A stretch of DNA of 64,000 bases from Thiotrichaceae bacterium (GCA_002401765.2 NVTY02000076.1:1-64000); one strand, 5' to 3'; counted from the stretch's first letter, positions 18,478 through 30,391 are shown. Notes: generated by a model from the sequence alone, not told the origin. Made by a program: numbers and translations.

Positions 18478-19716
18478 TTAAGCACTGCCTAGTTTGCAAA
18501 GAGATTTAATCTCGCTGATATAGTCAGGCAAGATATGTCCGCATTCAGCGATGAGCCTTTTACCATTATTGCCAAGCTGTTCTGCTTGAGCTGAATTGGC
18601 TAACAGCGCTGATATATTCTCTTTCAGCTCATCATCATTGGCCACCTGAATACCGGCGTTAGCATCAAGAAATAGTTTTGCCTCGTCGCTGAATGTTTCC
18701 ATATGCCGACCAAACAGAACCCCTTTGCCGAGCTGCGCTACCTCTAAAATATTGTGCCCACCCACGGGCACCAGGCTACCGCCCATAAATACAAAGTCAG
18801 CAGCAGCGATAAAGGATGGCAACTCACCCAATGTATCAGCGAGGTAGATGTCGATAGCCTCATCGATTGCACCGTTGTTGCTGCGCACGGCAACTTTGCA
18901 ATCTAAGTTTGCCAGTTGTTGCTGAATGGCAGCGCTGCGTTTGGGGTGGCGCGGTACGATCACCAGTAGTCGCTCGTGAGGTTGTTTTATCGATAGCCAC
19001 AGACGAGCGATGCGCAGTTCTTCATCATCATGGGTCGATGCCGCGAGCACAAACGGGCGGCCAAGCGAGACCGGTTCGACGCTTGAATGTGTTGGTGTGA
19101 TCAGCTTGATATTGCCGATGGTTTTGACTTTGTCGGCATCTGCGCCGAGTGAAATATAACGTTCACGGTCTGCATCAGAGCGCGCAAGGATTGTGGTGAC
19201 GTTTGCCAGTACATGTGGGCAGAGCGCGCGTAGCCAGCTGGGTGCATCGACTGTCTTTTCGGAGAGGCGACCGTTGATGATCAGCAGCGGTGCACCACTA
19301 TTGATGGTATGTCGGTACAGATGAGGCCATAGCTCGGTCTCCATGATCAGTGCGCAGCAGGGTTGCAGCTTGGCGATGAAACGTTGGCTCATCCAGTTGA
19401 AATCAATTGGTAGGTAACGGTGTGTCGCGCCAACCGGCAGCTGTTTTTGCGCCACCTCACCACCGGTCGGGGTGCTGGTGGTGAGCGTGATGTGCTTATC
19501 GGGATAACGTTCGCGCAGCGCGTGGATCAACGGCATCACCGCGTTCACTTCACCCATTGAGGCGGCGTGAATCCAGATGCAGCCTTTATGATCGGTGCGA
19601 ATAAAACTGAGGCGCTCACGCAGAAAGCGCATGTCGCGCTGTTGCCACGCCTGCCATATGGTAAAGAGGATGGCGGGAACCGAAAATAGGGTTAACAGTA
19701 GGTGATAGCGCCACAT
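18478..19716 (-). CDS. waaA: 3-deoxy-D-manno-octulosonic acid transferase
   Basis: WaaA transfers Kdo from CMP-Kdo to the lipid A precursor at the inner membrane. The protein has 412 residues with an N-terminal hydrophobic anchor (about 1-20). HAASMGEVNAV near residue 50 carries the catalytic-region Glu. The C-terminal half has FMGGSLVPVGGHNILE and FGRHMETF, typical of the GT30 donor-binding domain. The lpxL-like gene lies upstream on the same strand with a short gap. The accompanying kdkA suggests addition of only one Kdo, but that cannot be read from WaaA itself. Confidence 0.94.
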   Translation of the reverse strand: MWRYHLLLTLFSVPAILFTIWQAWQQRDMRFLRERLSFIRTDHKGCIWIHAASMGEVNAVMPLIHALRERYPDKHITLTTSTPTGGEVAQKQLPVGATHRYLPIDFNWMSQRFIAKLQPCCALIMETELWPHLYRHTINSGAPLLIINGRLSEKTVDAPSWLRALCPHVLANVTTILARSDADRERYISLGADADKVKTIGNIKLITPTHSSVEPVSLGRPFVLAASTHDDEELRIARLWLSIKQPHERLLVIVPRHPKRSAAIQQQLANLDCKVAVRSNNGAIDEAIDIYLADTLGELPSFIAAADFVFMGGSLVPVGGHNILEVAQLGKGVLFGRHMETFSDEAKLFLDANAGIQVANDDELKENISALLANSAQAEQLGNNGKRLIAECGHILPDYISEIKSLCKLGSA

Positions 19717-19741
19717 AATCTATTCGTAATTCGTTTGTGGG

Positions 19742-20665
19742 TTATTCATACGGACTGATTCTATCGGGCTGTGATTTAAAGCGGCGATGAATCCACAGGT
19801 ATTGATTGGGGATGCGTCGCACCTGCTCTTCGATTGCGGCATTGATGGTGCCAGCATCTGCTACATCATCCCCCGTCGGGAAATTTTTAAGCGGCGCGCG
19901 AAACCTGACGCAGTAGCCCTGTGTACCGGGTAGGCGTTCAAAGTCGATTGGAATAATGGCGCAGCCAGTGGCGCGCGCGATGCGTGCTGTTGAGGTTAAT
20001 GTGGCGGTGGGCATTCCCATGAATGGTGCGAACACGGTGCTAATGTAGCCGAGGTCTTGATCGGGTGCATACCAGCACGCCTGGTTTTTTTTGAGCGCCT
20101 TGAGCATGCCGCGCATGTTGGTGTGATTGATCAGCCCGGCAAAGTGTTTGCGGCGGTAGTGGTTCAATACCGAGTCGAACAGTGGGTTGTGTGCCCGTTT
20201 GGCAACGGCGTTGAAGGGGACTTCAAATGCCATCAAGCGGCCACACATCAGCAGCGAGGTGTAGTGGGCGCCGAGCAGCAGAATGCCTTTGCCCTCCTCG
20301 ACGGCTTTGGTGACATGCTCGGTTCCTTCGACATGTGCCAGTGCGTGCAGGCGGCGGTCGTTTCCCCACCATGAAAAACCCGCGTCGATGATGCCGCCGC
20401 CGACGGAGTGAAAGGTCTCTTTAACCAGTGTTGCTTGTTCGCTTTCTGATAATTCAGGAAAGCAGAGTGCGACATTGACCTCGGCCACATGGCGTTTATT
20501 TTTGAGCAGGTGAAATGCCAAGCAGCCAAGCTGCTTGCCGAGCCATCGCTGGATGGCATACGGGAGTTGTGCAGCAAGCCACATCGCAGCGAGCCCTAGC
20601 CAGGTCGGCCAGAAGCGTGGAGCGAGGAAACGTTTAAGTTGAAAATCGGCGAATTGACTGGTCAT
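19742..20665 (-). CDS. LpxL/HtrB-type lysophospholipid acyltransferase with altered HX4(D/E) motif
   Basis: A lipid A late acyltransferase homologue of 307 residues from the ATG at 20665. The upstream 16 in-frame codons are not family-like. There is one N-terminal membrane segment (about 20-38). Typical LpxL blocks are GGGIIDAGFSWWG, KKNQACWYAPDQD and QYLWIHRRFKSQP. The catalytic HX4(D/E) box, normally His followed five residues later by Glu, reads GAHYTSLLMCGR. His134 is kept but position 139 is Leu. The enzyme may therefore be impaired, or may use another acidic residue. It is placed between waaA and tolC on the same strand. Confidence 0.85.
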   Translation of the reverse strand: MTSQFADFQLKRFLAPRFWPTWLGLAAMWLAAQLPYAIQRWLGKQLGCLAFHLLKNKRHVAEVNVALCFPELSESEQATLVKETFHSVGGGIIDAGFSWWGNDRRLHALAHVEGTEHVTKAVEEGKGILLLGAHYTSLLMCGRLMAFEVPFNAVAKRAHNPLFDSVLNHYRRKHFAGLINHTNMRGMLKALKKNQACWYAPDQDLGYISTVFAPFMGMPTATLTSTARIARATGCAIIPIDFERLPGTQGYCVRFRAPLKNFPTGDDVADAGTINAAIEEQVRRIPNQYLWIHRRFKSQPDRISPYE

Positions 20666-20742
20666 CGTGTTGGCATTTGATGAATCTAGGTTTAGCAGCG
20701 CTGATTTTAACATGGCCAGCGTTGTTGGGTGCCGTGATTTGT

Positions 20743-22143
20743 TTACTCAATATTGAGATCGATTGGCGAGTCAAGCGGTGATGGTTTGGCCGTTGCGGCG
20801 TTCGCGGGTTGAAGCCAGCTGTTGATCAGTTCCAGATCCGTAGCGGCTAAAATACCCGCCGCCTGCTTCAGGCGCAGGGTATGCAGGATATAGTCATAAC
20901 GAGAACGCGCGTGGTCGCGCTGTGCGCGGAACAGGTCGCGCCGAGTGTCGAGCACATCAACGGTGGTGCGGGTACCGACTTCAAGCCCGGCCTCGGTTGC
21001 ATCGAGCGCGCTTTGTGCCGAAATCACAGCCTGCCCCAATGCCTTAACGCGATTGATCTCGGCTAGCACGCTGAGGTAGGCATCGCGCGCCTGACGCAGG
21101 GTTGCACGGCGTTGTTGCTCATAACCCTGACGCGATTGATCGGCCCGGCGCTGTGCCTGGCGGGTACGAGAGCTGGTCGCACCGCCCTGAAATAGCGGTA
21201 GGTTAAGGCGTAGTTCGATGCGTTGGTTTTCAGTTTCACTGCTGCCAAAGTTGCCGCCCTCTGAATCCATATAGGTGTGGCTGGCGTTAAGCTCTAATGT
21301 TGGCAGGTGGCCCGCGCGCTGGCGCTTGATCTCGTCACGCGCTTTGTTGTAGACAAATTCAGCAGCGATCAGCTGAAAGTTCTGATTGAGTGCGGTGTCA
21401 CCCCATTTGCCGATGTCAGCAGGCTCAGGGGTAATCAGCGGTGTGTCTGCGGAAAGCACCGCCAATGTTTTATGATAACGGCCGGTGATTTCGGCTAGCG
21501 CTTCATACTGGCTGGCTAGCAGGTTGTCGGCAAGGATCTCCTGCGCGGTCACCAGGTCGTAAGCGGCCTGTGCTTCGTGAACACCGGTGATCGCAATCAG
21601 GCCAACCTCAAAGCGTTGGCGTGTCTGCTCTAATTGGCGATCAATCGCGCGTTTCTCGGCGCGCGCAAATTCGAGCCCGTCGAGTGCCGCCAGTGCATCA
21701 AAATAACGTTCTGAAATGCGTACCATTAACGCTTGTTGTGCAGCCGAGAGGTTGGCCTGTGCCTCGCCGATGGATGATTTGCTTTGGCGTAGCTGAATAA
21801 AAAAGTCGTAATTCAGCAGTGGTTGGCTGAGTGATAGCGTATAGCCGCTGCTATCGAAATCGCGTGTGCCAACAGCAAATGAGGTAGAGCTGAGCGTTTT
21901 TTGTTTATTGCTGGAGGTGTCGGCGGTGAAGTTTATCGACGGCAATAGCAGTGCCCTGCTCTGGTTTTTGCCTTCGAGTGCCGCGTAGTATGCCGCGTCA
22001 ACACCGCGATATTGCGGATCGTTTTCAATCGCTAGCTGATAGATTTCGAGCAGCCCAGTGGTGGCCGCAGCGCCAGTGCTGATAAACGGCGCACTGCTGA
22101 TCAGGATCAAAGCGGCTAGATGGCTGGCTAATTTTCTCTGCAT
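20743..22143 (-). CDS. tolC: TolC-family outer membrane efflux protein
   Basis: An outer membrane channel of type I secretion and RND/ABC efflux. The 466 residues begin with a signal peptide (about 1-27, ending near STGAAAT). Two repeated OEP domains follow, starting at LLEIYQLAIENDPQYRGVDAAY and recurring in the second half. RALLLPSINF, LSLSQPLLNYDFFIQLRQ and GTRTTVDVLDTRRDLFRAQRD are classic TolC landmarks. A PIMT-like gene lies upstream on the same strand, an arrangement common in gammaproteobacteria. The two are separated by 45 bp and are probably co-transcribed. Confidence 0.92.
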   Translation of the reverse strand: MQRKLASHLAALILISSAPFISTGAAATTGLLEIYQLAIENDPQYRGVDAAYYAALEGKNQSRALLLPSINFTADTSSNKQKTLSSTSFAVGTRDFDSSGYTLSLSQPLLNYDFFIQLRQSKSSIGEAQANLSAAQQALMVRISERYFDALAALDGLEFARAEKRAIDRQLEQTRQRFEVGLIAITGVHEAQAAYDLVTAQEILADNLLASQYEALAEITGRYHKTLAVLSADTPLITPEPADIGKWGDTALNQNFQLIAAEFVYNKARDEIKRQRAGHLPTLELNASHTYMDSEGGNFGSSETENQRIELRLNLPLFQGGATSSRTRQAQRRADQSRQGYEQQRRATLRQARDAYLSVLAEINRVKALGQAVISAQSALDATEAGLEVGTRTTVDVLDTRRDLFRAQRDHARSRYDYILHTLRLKQAAGILAATDLELINSWLQPANAATAKPSPLDSPIDLNIE

Positions 22144-22188
22144 GGAGGAGGCTATTTTAGTCGAGTTGATCGCGGCTCTGTTTTCTGC

Positions 22189-22851
22189 CTAGAAGACAAA
22201 AGAAGAAGGTTTGTCAGCGTTGAGCAACGCAGGTAGTTCGGTTTCGAACAACTGTTCGCTGGTCAGGTCACCATCGTCGGTACGACGTAGCAAGGTTGCG
22301 TGCATCACTGGCGCTTGCCCAATGATGGCAAAGATACGGCCGCCGCGGTTAAGCAGTTTGGCAAAGCTCTCGGGTAGTGTTGGCAGTGAGCCGGTAATCA
22401 CGATCGCATCAAACACGTCGTCACTCTTCCAGCCCAGCGAGGCGTCACCACATTCAAGGGTGACATTCTTTATATGATGCGCGGCGAGTCGTTTGTCCGC
22501 TTCGCTGATGAAGTCTGGCTGGATGTCAATCGAGGTGACATGGCGACTTGCTGCTGCCAGCATAGAGGTGACATAACCACTGCCGGTGCCGATCTCCAGT
22601 ACGTTGTCGCTTTTGTTGAGTTCCAGTGCCTGTAGCATGCGCGCCTCAACGATCGGGTGCATCATTACTTGCTCATGCGCCAATGGAATACCGATGTCGG
22701 CATAGGCCAGTGCGCGATGTGATTCTGCCACAAAGGCTTCTCGCGGGATATTTTCAAGCAGCTCAAGGGTCTCAGGATCGAGTACATCCCACGGACGTAT
22801 CTGCTGCTCGATCATGTTGAAACGTGCTTTCTCTTCAAATGCCGTGTTCAT
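22189..22851 (-). CDS. protein-L-isoaspartate O-methyltransferase family protein
   Basis: A 220-residue class I methyltransferase of the PCMT family, which repairs isoaspartyl residues in damaged proteins. It starts MNTAFEEKARFNMIEQQIRPW. The family block ENIPREAFV is near residue 40, and the SAM motif VLEIGTGSGYVTSMLA is near 90. It is the version that precedes tolC in many proteobacteria and is distinct from the stress-related pcm beside surE/rpoS. The true substrate of this version is not firmly established. Confidence 0.85.
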   Translation of the reverse strand: MNTAFEEKARFNMIEQQIRPWDVLDPETLELLENIPREAFVAESHRALAYADIGIPLAHEQVMMHPIVEARMLQALELNKSDNVLEIGTGSGYVTSMLAAASRHVTSIDIQPDFISEADKRLAAHHIKNVTLECGDASLGWKSDDVFDAIVITGSLPTLPESFAKLLNRGGRIFAIIGQAPVMHATLLRRTDDGDLTSEQLFETELPALLNADKPSSFVF

Positions 22852-25068
<2,217 letters not shown>

Positions 25069-25081
25069 TGGCGTTTGAGTT

Positions 25082-25127
25082 TCCGATCAATAAAAAACCG
25101 CCTTCAGGCGGTTTTTTATTGATCGGA
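25082..25127 (+). terminator. strong terminator of thiC
   Basis: A perfect 21-bp inverted repeat (25082-25102 with 25107-25127) around a TTCA loop. The core is AAAAAACCGCC-TTCA-GGCGGTTTTTT. Being symmetric with A and T runs on both sides, it can terminate both thiC and the converging fic gene. Confidence 0.9.
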
Positions 25128-25156
25128 CTAAAGGTGAAAAGCATTGAATTTTGGAG

Positions 25157-26302
25157 TTATTTGTTTTTTTGATTAAATATTAACAAGTAATCCTCAAACC
25201 AATAGACTCGATTGCGCCGCTTGCCTGTGAGTTCCTTTAGTACCCCGTATTTTACAAAGTCATTGACTAGGGCTGAGGTGGTATTGTGTTTTAATCCTAG
25301 TAAGTCTGAAATTCCATTTATGTTAATTAGTGGAACTTGATAAAGGTGCTGCATGAGTGCCTGGGCATTAGCTTGCCTTCGGGTGCTGAAATGGGGAAGA
25401 ACTTCACTCTCTAGCTTAGCTTTGAGTGCCAGGATGTCTTTAAAGACCTGGATTGAATTTTCAGCTGTTTCACGTACTCCGTATAAAAAAAAGACTAGCC
25501 ATTCCTGCATTTTATTGCCCTGGCGTACTGCCATTAACCGGTCAATATATTCGGTTTTGTTTCGCTCAAAATAATCTGAAAGGTAGAGGGCTGGTTTATG
25601 CAGGAGGCCAAAGCTAGCAAGATAAAGGGCGATCATTAATCGGCCTAAGCGACCGTTACCATCGAGGAAGGGGTGAATAGTTTCAAATTGGTAATGGGCT
25701 ATGGCGATTTTTATTAAATGAGGTACCTGTAGTGCCTCATTGTGAATGAATTTTTCTAAGTCACTCATAAGATCTACTACCTCGTCTTGGTGAGGAGGGA
25801 CAAAGGTGGCATTTTTTAAGCTGATGCCAATCCAATTCTGACTACTGCGGAATTGGCCGGGTAGCTTACTTTCACCGCGCACGCCTTGCATTAAAGTTTT
25901 ATGAGTATCCTTTAGCAGGCGATTGGAAAGCGGTAGTTTCTGTAACTGCATGATAGCGCTATTAATGGCTTGAATATAATTCTGTACCTCTAGCCAGTCA
26001 TCTCGATTTTCTAGCTCAATATACTGTTCGCCTAGTAAGGCCTCTTCCATATTGGTTCGGGTGCCTTCTATTCGGCTGGACTGTGTTGCTTCTTTTGTGA
26101 TGTGAATACCGATAAAAAAATCAACATTTGGTACTAATTGGGAGAATGCATTTAGCTCGCCCAGGGCGCGATCTGCATCACTTAATAGGCGTTGTAGCTC
26201 GCCATCAGTGATTTCCCACGAGTGATTGATATGAGTGGGGGTAAAGCTTTTGTATTCGTATTGCTGACTGTATTGCCCTGCTATGTAATTATGTAAATTC
26301 AT
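25157..26302 (-). CDS. Fic/DOC family protein with N-terminal inhibitory helix and C-terminal winged helix
   Basis: A Fic-domain enzyme (381 residues) that probably transfers AMP or another nucleotide moiety to a target protein. The inhibitory motif SSRIEGT (Ser75-Glu79-Gly80), typical of class II Fic proteins, lies N-terminal to the catalytic loop HPFLDGNGRLGR at 210-221, which has every expected residue. The C-terminus (about 305-375) looks like a winged helix. It sits alone between thiC and a broken thiC duplicate, on the opposite strand. The inhibitory helix means it is self-controlled and needs no separate antitoxin. Target unknown. Confidence 0.9.
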   Translation of the reverse strand: MNLHNYIAGQYSQQYEYKSFTPTHINHSWEITDGELQRLLSDADRALGELNAFSQLVPNVDFFIGIHITKEATQSSRIEGTRTNMEEALLGEQYIELENRDDWLEVQNYIQAINSAIMQLQKLPLSNRLLKDTHKTLMQGVRGESKLPGQFRSSQNWIGISLKNATFVPPHQDEVVDLMSDLEKFIHNEALQVPHLIKIAIAHYQFETIHPFLDGNGRLGRLMIALYLASFGLLHKPALYLSDYFERNKTEYIDRLMAVRQGNKMQEWLVFFLYGVRETAENSIQVFKDILALKAKLESEVLPHFSTRRQANAQALMQHLYQVPLININGISDLLGLKHNTTSALVNDFVKYGVLKELTGKRRNRVYWFEDYLLIFNQKNK

Positions 26303-26304
26303 AT

Positions 26305-26384
26305 TATGTCGAAAAGCCCCATTGTTTTCGATTTATGGATGTTTCTATGTCGAAAACTTAGCTTTTTCAGGTCTTTATGTCAAA
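26305..26384. promoter_or_regulatory. repeated TATGTCGAAAA boxes upstream of fic
   Basis: TATGTCGAAAA occurs at 26305-26315 and again at 26346-26356, with a shortened TATGTCAAA at 26376-26384. A reversed TTTTCGAT lies at 26325-26332, making an imperfect inverted repeat with the first box. The boxes lie within 85 bp upstream of the fic start, where an operator is expected. The winged-helix tail of the Fic protein could be the binder (inference). Confidence 0.4.
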
Positions 26385-26446
26385 TTCTTTGGGGTTTTTA
26401 GATATAGCAAAAGCCTTGTGTCGAATGCAGTGTGATTAAGCTTTAG

Positions 26447-26920
<474 letters not shown>

Positions 26921-27425
26921 TTGTTTGGTGTGAAGCCGCCTTTGGGCGGTTTATTTATGGGTGGGAATTGCCGTATAGCATGGAGTTTTTTTGACAGTTA
27001 GCTATATTTCTTACCGTTGGTATGGTTAATGGTGCGTGACAAGTTACTGGTTAATGTTGAATGTATAATATATTGGGTGTGAGTGACATGGGGGAACCTG
27101 ATGGCGCCAAATATGTAATATGCGGCGGCCGTATAACCCACTGTTATGTAAGGGTGGCTTGAAAATGAATGCTTTCATGATCTGGTATCTAAGCGGGCCA
27201 GGAAGCCAGGAAATTAGCCGTCTCAATGGGAGGTTAGAAAAAGTGGTAAATGTCAAAATCATGTTGGCTGCCACCTTACCTACTCAGTTACAATGCGTTG
27301 GCTTTGGGTGAATTCTGCCATGAAGGCAGCTAATGCCTCGGTTTTTTGGTAGGGTAATGCTCGTATAAATCAGATTAATAATCTTCATCAATTAGGCTGT
27401 GCGTGTACTCAAATTAGGTTTATAA
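26921..27425. other. non-coding gap between thiC remnant and defence module
   Basis: About 500 bp with no convincing gene. A TATAAT occurs at 27064-27069 without a good -35. A GGCA-GCTAA-TGCC hairpin followed by TCGGTTTTTT near 27328-27350 may be a terminator. A 48-residue frame beginning near 27166 has no recognisable similarity and is not called. Confidence 0.4.
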
Positions 27426-28547
27426 ATGAGACAAAAGAAAAGTAATAAACAACCGGATCAATCACAGATTGATGAAGCTGAAAAACAAATCAGAGAATAT
27501 TCGCGCGCGGTAAAATTTACTGTTACTGAGTACTCTTTTGAATTCTTAGTACAAAAGCTGAAAATGGGTCGATACTATGTCCCTGGTTACCAAAGACATC
27601 TAATATGGACGCCTCTGACACAATCCAAATTTATTGAGTCAGTATTTATGGCCCTTCCGATCCCGTTTATCTTTTTTTGGCAAAACGAGGATGGCCGCTT
27701 GGAAATAGTGGATGGTTCTCAAAGACTCAGGACAATACGTGACTTTATGGACGACAAGATAGTGTTAAAGGGTTTGGAATCAATTCCAGCTGCTAATGGG
27801 CTTAAATACACTGATTTGTGACACCCACGACAGCTTAAGTTTGCTGAGACATCAATCAGAGTAATTATTTTGGACAACTCAACTGATGCTGTAACAAGAA
27901 CGGAAATGTTTGCTCGTATTAATACAGGAGGTACGACTGCAAATGATGCTGAAGTGCGTCGGGGTAGTCTACCTGGGCCGTTTATGGATTTAGTTATTGA
28001 GCTAGCAACGCTGCCTCAATTCGAAAAACTAACACCGATCAGCAAGGCCAATATTGATAAACGCGAGCGTGAAGAATTAGTCACACGTTTTTTTGCATAC
28101 TTTGAAAAATTCAATCCTCAGTTAAAAGATGGAAGAGGAGATATACCTACGTATAAAGAATCCCCAAAAACTTTCTTTTTTACATTTGTGAAGGAGATGA
28201 ATGAATCTATTAAAAAGGAAATGGATATCGGCGGGGAGTCGATTACTGCTACTAAAATTCGCATGGAATTCCACCAAATGCTTAGTTTTGTAGCGAAAAT
28301 ATCACCCAATGGATTTACCAAATCCAAAACTGGAAATCAAGTGCCTCGGGTTAGGTTCGAAGCAATCGCAGTCGGTACAGCTTTAGCTTTACGTGAAGAT
28401 CCATCGCTTTCTGATCGAGTATTTGACTTGACTCCATTATTAGACTCTCCTCCATTTTTAGCCGTAACGAAATCAGACGCTGCAAATGTTAAGAGCAAGC
28501 TCCTTGGTCGAATAAGACTTGTAAAAGATTGGGTAGTTAAACAATGA
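27426..28547 (+). pseudogene. DUF262 (ParB/GmrS-like) protein interrupted by an in-frame TGA
   Basis: A DUF262 nuclease-type gene in one reading frame from 27426 to 28547 (373 codons), broken by a TGA at 27819-27821. The first part has the family blocks PGYQRHLIW and IVDGSQRL (DGxQR, Asp96-Arg100). The second part has RVIILDNSTD and FARINTGG. Alignment by eye to the usual DLPxxRQxKF segment shows no length change, so one sense codon became TGA. DUF262 proteins occur in type IV restriction (GmrSD) and related defence systems. It overlaps the HEPN gene by 4 bp. Either it is inactive, or it makes a truncated product with rare readthrough (the stop context is TGAC). Confidence 0.75.
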
Positions 28548-29251
28548 ACGAAGTACTCAGTTATTTGAATGAAAGGGTGGAAGAATTCCATAGCCACCTT
28601 TCAATTGCTCGGATGCTTGAGCTGCGCGTTGATGAGGGCATTGTTGATGGAAATATCCGAGTTGAAGTCAGACACGTAAACACAGTTAAATCCGGATTGC
28701 TTATCCATTTATACAATATTGTAGAAGCTGTCACGTCGAGGACTTTACGGGAAGTTGGTGAGGCCGTTGTAACTGAAAAGCCAAACCTATGGACTGAAAA
28801 GTTGCTTAGCGAATGGATTCGATCTGCAGTCTGGAATGGTGAAGATCGAATTGGTGATCAGGCCATGAGGCGCCTAATGCAGGTCAGTAGCAATCTCGCT
28901 TCAGGAGAGCTGCTACAGGCCTTTCTAATAAAAGGTGAACCTGGTAGTTGGAATGATGATGCAATTAAAAAGGTTGCAGTACGCTTAGGCTGCTGTCTTT
29001 CTTTATCACGAGAAGTTAGCCGCGCAGCCTACGAGCGTAAATACAGGAATGAAACTACAGCACTTCAATACCTTGCCTCAAAACGAAATGCGATCGCTCA
29101 TGGTTCCAGTACATTTGAAGAGGGTGCAAATGATCTAAGTATAGAAGAACTTGAAGAATTATCTGAGCGAATTCTGCCTTATTTAAAAGAAATTACTGAA
29201 TCCTATCAAAACTTCCTAGTTAATAAAGAATATCTGGCAATAGTAGCATGA
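28544..29251 (+). CDS. MAE_28990/MAE_18760-type HEPN protein, putative ribonuclease
   Basis: A 235-residue all-helical protein. The HEPN catalytic motif RX4H is present as KRNAIAHG (Arg181, His186) near the C-terminus. The upstream helices (LLIHLYNIVEAVTSRTL) match the MAE_28990-like HEPN family, which accompanies DUF262 and DNA methylases in defence islands. It overlaps the DUF262 gene (ATGA at 28544) and the methyltransferase start (ATGA at 29248), so all three are translationally coupled. The expected activity is metal-independent RNA cleavage after phage sensing. That is inferred from the family and has not been shown for this protein. Confidence 0.78.
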   Translation: MNEVLSYLNERVEEFHSHLSIARMLELRVDEGIVDGNIRVEVRHVNTVKSGLLIHLYNIVEAVTSRTLREVGEAVVTEKPNLWTEKLLSEWIRSAVWNGEDRIGDQAMRRLMQVSSNLASGELLQAFLIKGEPGSWNDDAIKKVAVRLGCCLSLSREVSRAAYERKYRNETTALQYLASKRNAIAHGSSTFEEGANDLSIEELEELSERILPYLKEITESYQNFLVNKEYLAIVA

Positions 29252-30296
29252 ACAAAAAAAACAAATTGCAGCAGTTGACTTATTCTGCGGTGCTGGGGGG
29301 TTAACGTACGGCTTAACTAGAGCTGGAGTAAAGGTTGGCCTTGGCGTAGATCTTGACCCTGCTTGTCGATTTCCAATAGAAACAAATAATTCAACTACAT
29401 TTCTAGAAGCGGATGTTTCAGAGCTCAAACCTTCAAAAATTATCTCGGCCTTCCAAGGGAGTGAAATAACTCTTCTAGCTGGCTGTGCGCCTTGTCAACC
29501 ATTCTCATCATATTCGCAGTCGGCCAGACGAGAATCAGCTCACAAAGACTGGGGACTGTTATCCTCTTTTTCAAAGCTTGTGCTCGCAGTTCGTCCAACA
29601 CTTGTCACTATGGAAAACGTCCCTCCAATACGCAATCAGAAAATTTTTAAGGAGTTTGTTACTTCTTTACATGACTTCGGGTATTTCGTCGATTTCGCGA
29701 TTGTGGATGGTCGGACTATAGGGCTTCCGCAGAGCAGGAAGCGACTTGTTTTAGTAGCCTCGTCCCTTGGTCAAATTGCAATCCCTAAATCGAATAAACC
29801 AATTAAGTCAGTGAGAGATGTAATCGCAGGGTTGCCAAAAATCACAGCCGGGACTAAACATCCTGATGACCCGCTGCATGCTTCGGCTTCATTAAGCGAG
29901 TTAAATCTTGAAAGGATACGTAATTCAAAACCGGGTGGAACATGGCGGGATTGGCCAACAAAGCTTTTGGCAGCTTGCCACGTACGTGAAACAGGCTCAA
30001 CATATCCGTCAGTATATGGGCGAATGGAATGGGATCAGCCAGCCCCGACCATTACAACTCAATGCTTTGGTTTTGGTAATGGTCGATTTGGGCATCCAGA
30101 ACAAGATCGTGCTATCAGTCTTCGTGAAGCTGCGATGATTCAGAGTTTTCCAAAAGACTATGCATTTATTCCTGAAGGCACGCCCGCAAACTTTAGCAGA
30201 CTTGGGCGTTTGATCGGTAACGCTGTGCCAGTATTGTTAGGAGAATTTATAGGAGAAATATTTGTTAACCATGTTGATGAAAATCAAGTTGGCTAA
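29248..30296 (+). CDS. DNA (cytosine-5-)-methyltransferase, frameshifted near the start codon
   Basis: A complete C5 methyltransferase (about 348 residues) if one frame change is allowed. The ATG at 29248 overlaps the HEPN stop but leads to TAA after 18 codons. The methylase frame (-1) begins right after an A8 tract: IAAVDLFCGAGGLTYG (motif I), GCAPCQPFSS (motif IV, catalytic Cys in the PCQ codons 29490-29498), TMENVPPI (motif VI), QSRKRLVLVA (motif VIII), and IGNAVPVLL (motif X). No ATG, GTG or TTG exists in that frame before 29580. It presumably protects self DNA in the DUF262-HEPN module. Target sequence unknown. Confidence 0.85.
29254..29262 (+). other. A8 tract / A-AAA-AAC slippery heptamer at the methyltransferase start
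   Basis: Eight consecutive A (29254-29261) then C. In the frame of the 29248 ATG the codons read AAC AAA AAA AAC, so A-AAA-AAC (29256-29262) is a canonical -1 ribosomal slippery heptamer. A -1 shift continues CAA ATT GCA GCA GTT GAC into the methyltransferase. One extra A would also restore the frame, so phase variation by tract length is the alternative. Confidence 0.75.
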
Positions 30297-30391
30297 CCTC
30301 TGGGGTTGGAAAACCAGGGTCAGAAAGAAATTAATGCTGATGTTATTTTGAGCTTACAAAATTAAAGAGGGAGGAGTGATTAAGATTTAAC

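Noticed and set aside
26305-26384. CRISPR-like array from the repeated boxes before fic
   Set aside because: Only two full copies of 11 bp with unequal spacing and no cas genes.
27166-27311. 48-residue frame between thiC remnant and DUF262
   Set aside because: No similarity, no clear Shine-Dalgarno and no operon context.
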